From an uncultured Clostridia bacterium (GTDB lineage Bacteria > Bacillota > Clostridia > Christensenellales > UBA1242): 12,637 bases of DNA. The notes below the pieces were generated by a model. It was not told the origin of the DNA, did not search any database, and worked only from the letters and a program-made list of their open reading frames with translations. Both the position numbers and the translations under genes were made by a program. Shown here piece after piece: positions 6,938 to 12,637 of the stretch. The stretch's first letter is position 1, and the number at the start of each line of letters is the position of its first letter. The stretch spans positions 1 to 12,637 of the forward strand of contig CANRLJ010000012.1 of NCBI GenBank assembly GCA_947631485.1, read 5' to 3'.

Positions 6938-6999
6938 CAAAAAAAATTGTGCCCTCCCGAAAAATTTGGCTGGCAAAAGTCTGCAAAACAAAGGTGGGC
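6938..6999 (-). terminator. Possible terminator of the ruvCAB-queA-tgt operon
   Basis: Read on the minus strand, GCCCACC (6999-6993) can pair with GGGAGGGC (6958-6951), and an eight-base U run (6946-6939) follows four bases later. The loop is long, about 34 bases, but contains a small inner pairing around UUUG/CAAA and GC/GC. The position, about 30 bases past the tgt stop, suits a terminator. The long loop makes it less certain than the nifU terminator. Confidence 0.45.
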
Positions 7000-7028
7000 T
7001 TTTCTTTATTTCCTGCTCCCAAATGCAA

Positions 7029-8156
<1,128 letters not shown>

Positions 8157-8165
8157 CTATTTTGT

Positions 8166-9050
8166 CTAATTGATAAAATTGTTTATTAATTTTTCTATCC
8201 AGGACTTATCATTTTTGGCAAAAGCCTGTTCAAAATAATAATGAAATTGATAAAGTTTAAGCCTTTCTTTTAAAAATGGATTATCAAACATCTCAGGACA
8301 AAATTCTTTCAGCCAAGCCAACAAATTTGCATAATCTCCTAACTTGGTGTTTTTCTCATCATCTTCATTTGCAAACTTCCAAGGCTCGTCGCACATTGAT
8401 TTAAAAATCATCAATTCATAGTCTTTTGGACAATGCAAAACTCGGTCAAAATCAATCAAATACAACTTCCCCTTATCATAAATAAAGTTGTCAAAATGAG
8501 CATCATTGTAAATCAAACAATAGTCGTTGCCCGCCAGATATTTAACACTTTCTTTCAACTTTTTGGCCATTGTGTCGTTGTAAAGGTCAAGTTTTTTGAG
8601 TTTTTTAAGAATAATTTTGATTTGTATTTTCCAATATTTTTTCCAATTTGTAATCACATCAACTCTTGGCAATTTTGCTTTTATCTGATGAAACTGCTTT
8701 AATATGTCAGCAATTTGCCCGACAATCTCTTTGCGAGTTGACTCGTCCAATTTATGCCAAATAGAGTAAAGTCGTTTGCCCTTTATTTGCGATAAAATCA
8801 AATATTCGTAGTCCTCAAACTTTCCGCTTGAGATTTTTTGCGGAACAAAATCAAAAGAAAATGCGTCATAAAGGTCTATTTCCTTTTGCAAGCGCCACAT
8901 TTTGTCTTTATCACTTGAAAGTTTTATTACATAATTTTTATCGATAAAAAACACATCATTTGTAAATCCAGATGATGCCCTTCTTATTGAAGAATAAGAT
9001 ATGTTTTCCTTTTTCAAGATTTGAGAAACTATCTCAGGTAAATTGTCCAT
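8166..9050 (-). CDS. APH/choline-kinase-fold phosphotransferase-like protein, substrate unknown
   Basis: A 294-residue protein with the aminoglycoside phosphotransferase/choline kinase fold. It has a nucleotide-loop-like SGFTNDVFFID (27-37), a candidate ATP-binding lysine in YVIKL (K43), and a helix glutamate near 57. The catalytic loop is LIYNDAHFDNF (179-189) and the metal-binding motif LIDFD (198-202). The catalytic Asp (183), the Asn (188) and the metal Asp (200) are present, but the usual HGD is replaced by YND. The middle (about 130-170) is a lysine-rich helical insert. The gene sits between queA and tgt, normally neighbours, with 29- and 18-base gaps and its own AAGGA site, so it belongs to the operon. 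It is much more AT-rich than its neighbours (11 of 60 G+C at 8581-8640, against 30 of 60 at 9541-9600), which hints at later acquisition. The substrate cannot be inferred; calling it a resistance gene would be unjustified. Confidence 0.75.
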   Translation of the reverse strand: MDNLPEIVSQILKKENISYSSIRRASSGFTNDVFFIDKNYVIKLSSDKDKMWRLQKEIDLYDAFSFDFVPQKISSGKFEDYEYLILSQIKGKRLYSIWHKLDESTRKEIVGQIADILKQFHQIKAKLPRVDVITNWKKYWKIQIKIILKKLKKLDLYNDTMAKKLKESVKYLAGNDYCLIYNDAHFDNFIYDKGKLYLIDFDRVLHCPKDYELMIFKSMCDEPWKFANEDDEKNTKLGDYANLLAWLKEFCPEMFDNPFLKERLKLYQFHYYFEQAFAKNDKSWIEKLINNFIN

Positions 9051-9079
9051 AAAATTCCTTTTTTTTAATTGTTAAAAGT

Positions 9080-10123
9080 TTATTTTTCTATAAACATTGC
9101 GTCGCCGAAAGAGAAAAAGCGATATTTTTCTGCGACTGCGGTTTTGTATAGCGCAAGAGTCTTGTCTATATCTCCTATAAACGCCGAGACAAGCATGATA
9201 AGCGTGCTTTCTGGTAGGTGGAAGTTTGTTATGAGCGCATCAACCATCTTAAACTTATATGGCGGATAGATAAAAATTTCGGTTTCGCGTTTTTGTGGCT
9301 CAAGTTCTCCATTTTCGTTTACGCCGCTTTCCAAAACACGAACCGATGTTGTGCCAACAGCAATAATTCTGCGCCTTTCTTCCTTTGCTTGATTTATCTT
9401 GTCTGCAACCTCTTTTGTTATTTCAAAATACTCGCTGTGCATCTCGTGATTTAAAATATTATCTTCTTTTACAGGCCTAAAAGTGCCAAGCCCGACATGC
9501 AATAGCACCTCCAAAATCTCAACGCCTTTTGATTTGATTTTCTCAAGAAGTTCTGGTGTGAAGTGAAGCCCTGCTGTTGGTGCAGCACTTGAGCCATCAA
9601 CCTTGGCATAGACAGTCTGATATCGCTTTTGATTTTTCAATTTTTCTTTGATGTATGGTGGAAGTGGCATCGTGCCGATTTCCATCAAATGTTCCTCAAA
9701 GGTCTTGTCCTGAGAAAAGTCAAAACGCACCTTGCACGAGCCATAGTCGCCCTTTTCTGTTACAACGCATTTAATGTTTTGATTAAAAACAACCTCTGTG
9801 CCGACCGAAAGTCTTTTTGCGGGTTTGGTAATGACCTCCCACGTTTTAAGGTCAATCCTTTTTTGCAGCAAAACTTCAATCTTTGCACCCGTGTCCTTAT
9901 ATCCAAAAAGTCGCGCCGGCAAAACCTTGGTGTTGTTCACAACAAGCACATCGCCAGGCTTCAAAAAATCGACAATGTCATAAAAATGCTTGTGCTCAAC
10001 CTTGTCAGTCTCACAGTTATAGCACAAAAGACGAGAGTGGTCACGCGGCTCAATCGGAGTTTGCGCAATCAACTCTTGTGGCAAATCATAAAAATAGGTG
10101 CTTTTTAACAATTCTCTTTGCAT
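9080..10123 (-). CDS. queA: S-adenosylmethionine:tRNA ribosyltransferase-isomerase
   Basis: Transfers and rearranges the ribosyl part of SAM onto preQ1 in tRNA, giving epoxyqueuosine, the step after Tgt. The ATG at 10123 (347 residues) is preferred. A GTG at 10129 would add two residues and overlap the upstream stop (GTGA), so coupling to the acetyltransferase is expected either way. The family signatures are DLPQELIAQTPIEPRDHSRLL (13-33, given as the conserved N-terminal block), GDVLVVNNTKVLPARL (57-72), GTMPLPPYI (150-158) and GSSAAPTAGLHFT (177-189). The protein ends SFGDAMFIEK, the usual conserved C-terminal block, so it is complete. Confidence 0.97.
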   Translation of the reverse strand: MQRELLKSTYFYDLPQELIAQTPIEPRDHSRLLCYNCETDKVEHKHFYDIVDFLKPGDVLVVNNTKVLPARLFGYKDTGAKIEVLLQKRIDLKTWEVITKPAKRLSVGTEVVFNQNIKCVVTEKGDYGSCKVRFDFSQDKTFEEHLMEIGTMPLPPYIKEKLKNQKRYQTVYAKVDGSSAAPTAGLHFTPELLEKIKSKGVEILEVLLHVGLGTFRPVKEDNILNHEMHSEYFEITKEVADKINQAKEERRRIIAVGTTSVRVLESGVNENGELEPQKRETEIFIYPPYKFKMVDALITNFHLPESTLIMLVSAFIGDIDKTLALYKTAVAEKYRFFSFGDAMFIEK

Positions 10124-10125
10124 AT

Positions 10126-10599
10126 TCACTTCTTCAATTTTTTCTCATATTTCATACTTGTGCAAACCATCCCTTGTGACTCATAAAATTTTATGGCGGA
10201 CTTGTTAAACGCCCAAACATTTAGGATGATTGCATCAAATTTTTGCTTTTTTGCAACTTTTTCCAAAAAACTTAACAGGCTTTTGCCCACACCCCTTCTT
10301 TGGAAACCCTCTTTGACACAAATGGAATTTAAATCCATGATTTTTCTTTTTCTGATGAAAGGAACGCTTGAAATGGGTTTTTCGCTTGCAAGCAAAACGC
10401 CAACAATTTTGCCATCATCTTCACAGACAAAATTGTGACAACTTTCATCCTGAATTAAAGACAAAAAGTATTCATAAGCAAAAGGGTTGTCCGTCTCAAC
10501 AAAGTTGTCTGGATTGCCCTTGATGTGCAAGTTGTTCACCTCATTTTGAATTTGTTTGACCTGTTCATAATCCTCAACCTGCATTTTTCTGATGTTCAT
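10126..10599 (-). CDS. GNAT-family N-acetyltransferase
   Basis: A 157-residue protein with the GCN5-related acetyltransferase fold. It has an N-terminal IRKMQVEDYEQVKQIQNE strand-helix, DDGKIVGVLLAS in the central strands, and the acetyl-CoA pyrophosphate-binding loop QRRGVGKSLL (100-109). A C-terminal AFNKSAIKFYESQGM block follows, close to the RimI-like NxxAxxxYxxxGF signature. The ATG at 10599 has AGGAG overlapping the ruvB stop (TAGGAG), and its own TGA abuts queA. The acceptor substrate is unknown. It is an unusual insert in the ruvB-queA interval, although GNAT genes are frequent operon passengers. Confidence 0.88.
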   Translation of the reverse strand: MNIRKMQVEDYEQVKQIQNEVNNLHIKGNPDNFVETDNPFAYEYFLSLIQDESCHNFVCEDDGKIVGVLLASEKPISSVPFIRKRKIMDLNSICVKEGFQRRGVGKSLLSFLEKVAKKQKFDAIILNVWAFNKSAIKFYESQGMVCTSMKYEKKLKK

Positions 10600-10610
10600 A
10601 GACGGTTCTC

Positions 10611-11615
10611 CTATTTCTTTTCGGTGTAGTCAAGCCCCAGATGTCTGTAGGCGTTTTCAAGGGCAACTCTCCCCCTTGGAGTGCGTGCGACAAAGCCAAG
10701 TTGCAACAAATATGGCTCATAAACATCTTCAATCGTGCTTGAATCTTCGCTTATTGTGGCAGACAAAGTGTCAAGTCCAACAGGGCCGCCGTCAAACTTG
10801 TGGATTATACTCTCCAAAATCTTGCGGTCGATGAAATCAAGCCCAAGTTCGTCGATTTCCATCTTTGCAAGAGCCTTGTCAGCAATATCCTTTGTTATCT
10901 TTCCACTGCCAAGCACCTCGGCATAGTCTCTGACCCTCTTCAAAAGTCTGTTTGCAATACGTGGAGTTCCACGGCTGCGTTTTGCGATATCCAAACTTGC
11001 TGACTCGTCGATGTCAATATTCAAAATCTTTGCCGAACGCTTGACGATGACTTGCAATTCGTCATCTTTGTATAATTCAAGACGGCTGATGACACCAAAT
11101 CTGTCACGAAGTGGGCTTGTAAGCATGCCCGCCTTTGTCGTTGCACCAATCAAAGTGAAGGGTTGAATTTTGAGACGCATATTTTTTGCGGAAGGGCCTT
11201 TTCCAACTATGAAATCGAGTGCAAAGTCCTCCATTGCAGGATACAAAATTTCCTCAACACTCTTGTTTAAGCGGTGGATTTCGTCAATAAACAGAACATC
11301 GTTCTTGTTTAAATTGGTCAGAATTGCAGCAAGGTCAGCAGCATGCTCTATGGCTGGGCCAGAAGTGATTTTAAATTGTGAGCCAAGTTCGTTTGCAATG
11401 ATATGAGCAAGCGTCGTCTTTCCAAGCCCCGGAGGCCCATACAACAAAACATGGTCGAGGGCATCCTTTCTTGATTTTGCCGCCTTGATGTAAACCTCCA
11501 AACTCTGTTTGACTTTCTCCTGTCCGACATATTCATCAAGTTTTGTTGGCCTAAGCGAGTTTTCAATCTCTGCATCTGTCCAATTTTTTGTGCTTGTAAT
11601 AAATCTATCTTCCAT
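10611..11615 (-). CDS. ruvB: Holliday junction branch migration ATPase RuvB
   Basis: Hexameric AAA+ motor that, with RuvA, drives branch migration of Holliday junctions. The ATG at 11615 (334 residues) is chosen because AAGGAG lies five bases upstream; a GTG two codons earlier overlaps that site. The domains are Walker A GPPGLGKT (60-67), Walker [10 protein letters not shown] (106-114), sensor 1 GATTKAG (157-163), the arginine-finger region SPLRDRFG (167-174), and a C-terminal winged helix ending in RTPRGRVA. All motifs are intact and the length is standard. A palindrome lies just upstream, between ruvA and the ribosome binding site. Confidence 0.97.
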   Translation of the reverse strand: MEDRFITSTKNWTDAEIENSLRPTKLDEYVGQEKVKQSLEVYIKAAKSRKDALDHVLLYGPPGLGKTTLAHIIANELGSQFKITSGPAIEHAADLAAILTNLNKNDVLFIDEIHRLNKSVEEILYPAMEDFALDFIVGKGPSAKNMRLKIQPFTLIGATTKAGMLTSPLRDRFGVISRLELYKDDELQVIVKRSAKILNIDIDESASLDIAKRSRGTPRIANRLLKRVRDYAEVLGSGKITKDIADKALAKMEIDELGLDFIDRKILESIIHKFDGGPVGLDTLSATISEDSSTIEDVYEPYLLQLGFVARTPRGRVALENAYRHLGLDYTEKK

Positions 11616-11628
11616 CTTCACTCCTTAC

Positions 11629-11673
11629 AATATGTTGTGTGTTATGTCATAAGTCATATTGCATAATACACAA
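11629..11673. repeat. Palindromic element in the ruvA-ruvB gap (repeat copy E3)
   Basis: TTGTGTGTTATG (11635-11646) and CATAATACACAA (11662-11673) match in 11 of 12 positions as an inverted repeat around a 15-base loop. A second pair, AATATG (11629-11634) and CATATT (11655-11660), interleaves with it, so the RNA could form one hairpin or the other. On the ruvB message the element ends immediately before GUAAGGAG, the ruvB ribosome binding site. The arms resemble those at 3955-4004 (ATAACAC, then CACAA and ATATT) and share ATTGCATAATAC exactly with 6831-6842. Confidence 0.65.
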
Positions 11674-11680
11674 GGTGTTG

Positions 11681-12286
11681 TTATCTTGTTCCATATTCCT
11701 TCAAGACCTTCATTATGATTTCTTCTGCGGTTATGCCCTCGGTCATCTTACTTCTTGCCAGCCTGTATGCCTCATTTTTATTCACTCCCAAACTGATGAG
11801 TGTCATGACTGCATCATTTAAGACGCCTTCATCAACTTCGCCTGAAACCCCGCCCAAAAGATTATTTGAAACGATATTTGTGGAGTTGATTTTGTCTTTA
11901 AGTTCCAAACAAATTCTTTCAGCACTCTTTTTGCCCAGCCCTTTGATTTTTGAAAGTGCATTTGAGTCTCCGCTGACAATGGCAACCAAAAGGTCTGAAA
12001 GTTTCATGCCTGACAGCACTGAAATTGCACTCTTTGGCCCTATTCCCGAAACGGTTATAAGCCTCATAAAAAGCGCCTTTTCTTCTGCTGTGGCAAAGCC
12101 ATACAAACAAACGCCTGTGTTTTCGCTGACTTGCAAATATGTCAAAACCTTTGCCGTTTCGCCCTCCATAGGAAGTGCTGCAAGCGAGTTGTTTGACACA
12201 GTCATCTCATAGCCAACGCCGTTTACATCCAGCACAAGCAATCCTTCGCTCTTTTCTTCTATTGTTCCCACCAAAAATGCAATCAT
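11681..12286 (-). CDS. ruvA: Holliday junction DNA helicase subunit RuvA
   Basis: Tetrameric protein that binds the four-way junction and loads RuvB. The ATG at 12286 has AAGGAG five bases upstream. The 201-residue product has an N-terminal OB-like domain (1 to about 63, starting MIAFLVGTIEEK, with DVNGVGYEM). Two helix-hairpin-helix motifs follow (GIGPKSA at 81-87 and GLGKKSAERI at 116-125). After a linker at about 135-152 comes the RuvB-binding domain III (LNDAVMTLISLGVNKNEAYRLA). It starts 11 bases after ruvC and is followed by the 59-base palindrome-bearing gap before ruvB. Confidence 0.96.
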   Translation of the reverse strand: MIAFLVGTIEEKSEGLLVLDVNGVGYEMTVSNNSLAALPMEGETAKVLTYLQVSENTGVCLYGFATAEEKALFMRLITVSGIGPKSAISVLSGMKLSDLLVAIVSGDSNALSKIKGLGKKSAERICLELKDKINSTNIVSNNLLGGVSGEVDEGVLNDAVMTLISLGVNKNEAYRLARSKMTEGITAEEIIMKVLKEYGTR

Positions 12287-12297
12287 ATGTTCTCCTT

Positions 12298-12637
12298 TTA
12301 AATCATGTTGCTGTTAAGCATTGGATTTATTTGGCTATGGCACAGCGCAACCGCCAACGCATCCGCAGCATCATCCGGCTTTGGTATTGAAGCAAGCCCA
12401 AGCACATTTTTGACCATAAATTGCATTTGCTTTTTGTCTGCCCTGCCGTTTCCTGTGAGGGCTTGTTTGATTTGAATTGGTGTGTATTCAAAAGTTCTTC
12501 CGCAATACTTTTGGCTTGTCAGCACAATCACTCCCCTTGCCTCAGCAACGGGAATTGCAGTGGTTTGATTGTGAAAGAAGAAAAGTTCTTCCACAGCAAC
12601 CTCGTCCGGCTTATAGGTTTCAAAAAGCACACGCAAC
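12298..12637 (-). CDS. ruvC: Holliday junction resolvase RuvC, 3' part only
   Basis: Endonuclease that cuts Holliday junctions after RuvAB migration. Only the last 112 or so codons are in the window; the N-terminal part with the first catalytic aspartate lies beyond base 12637. The TTG at 12636 is internal. Visible family features are [12 protein letters not shown] (with the catalytic glutamate), [19 protein letters not shown], the [17 protein letters not shown] block, and the C-terminal acidic pair in [14 protein letters not shown]. The TAA is at 12300-12298, just before the ruvA ribosome binding site. The operon promoter, including any SOS control site, is outside the window. Confidence 0.95.
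   Translation of the reverse strand, partial: LRVLFETYKPDEVAVEELFFFHNQTTAIPVAEARGVIVLTSQKYCGRTFEYTPIQIKQALTGNGRADKKQMQFMVKNVLGLASIPKPDDAADALAVALCHSQINPMLNSNMI

Noticed and set aside
8166..9050. Antibiotic resistance (aminoglycoside kinase) gene
   Set aside because: The fold is shared by many housekeeping kinases, the catalytic motif is atypical, and no mobile element is nearby, so a resistance call is not supported.
9629..10108. Antisense open frame over queA (159 codons)
   Set aside because: Opposite intact queA with no supporting start signals.
11715..12212. Antisense open frame over ruvA (165 codons)
   Set aside because: Opposite an intact ruvA; Ser-rich shadow sequence with no family resemblance.

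Overview
The window looks like a piece of chromosome from a low-GC Gram-positive bacterium of the Clostridia/Firmicutes type. This rests on strong AGGAGG-like ribosome binding sites, the order topA-hslV-hslU (as in Firmicutes, but without the trmFO, xerC and codY often found beside them), a minimal nifS-nifU pair, and the ruvC-ruvA-ruvB-queA-tgt order. I cannot name a genus. Almost everything is housekeeping. I see no mobile element, CRISPR array, phage gene, rRNA or tRNA, and no convincing new multi-gene system.

Left half, plus strand. A 5'-truncated topA (1-1997) is followed by hslV (2101-2643) and hslU (2658-3953), which form the two-part ClpYQ protease. Next comes a TcdA/ThiF-like E1 enzyme (4023-4715) and a thioredoxin (4732-5043). 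A strong promoter near 5076-5104 then drives nifS (5137-6347) and nifU (6351-6758), an iron-sulfur cluster assembly pair closed by an intrinsic terminator at 6764-6794.

Middle. The convergent gap 6759-7028 holds that terminator, tandem direct repeats, a hairpin, and a possible terminator for the minus-strand operon.

Right half, minus strand, in transcription order: ruvC (3' part only), ruvA, ruvB, a GNAT acetyltransferase, queA, an APH-fold kinase-like protein, and tgt. RuvABC process Holliday junctions. Tgt and QueA carry out two consecutive steps of queuosine tRNA modification. The acetyltransferase and the kinase-like gene are extra passengers in this tightly spaced operon.

Two things stand out. 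First, nifS is broken by what looks like a second, diverged copy of its own 35-bp segment (5365-5399 and 5400-5434). Removing either copy restores a full-length enzyme of 391 residues whose PLP lysine and active cysteine fall at expected positions. Second, three intergenic regions (near 3955-4004, 6823-6883 and 11629-11673) share a related palindromic motif, suggesting a small dispersed intergenic repeat family or an operator family.
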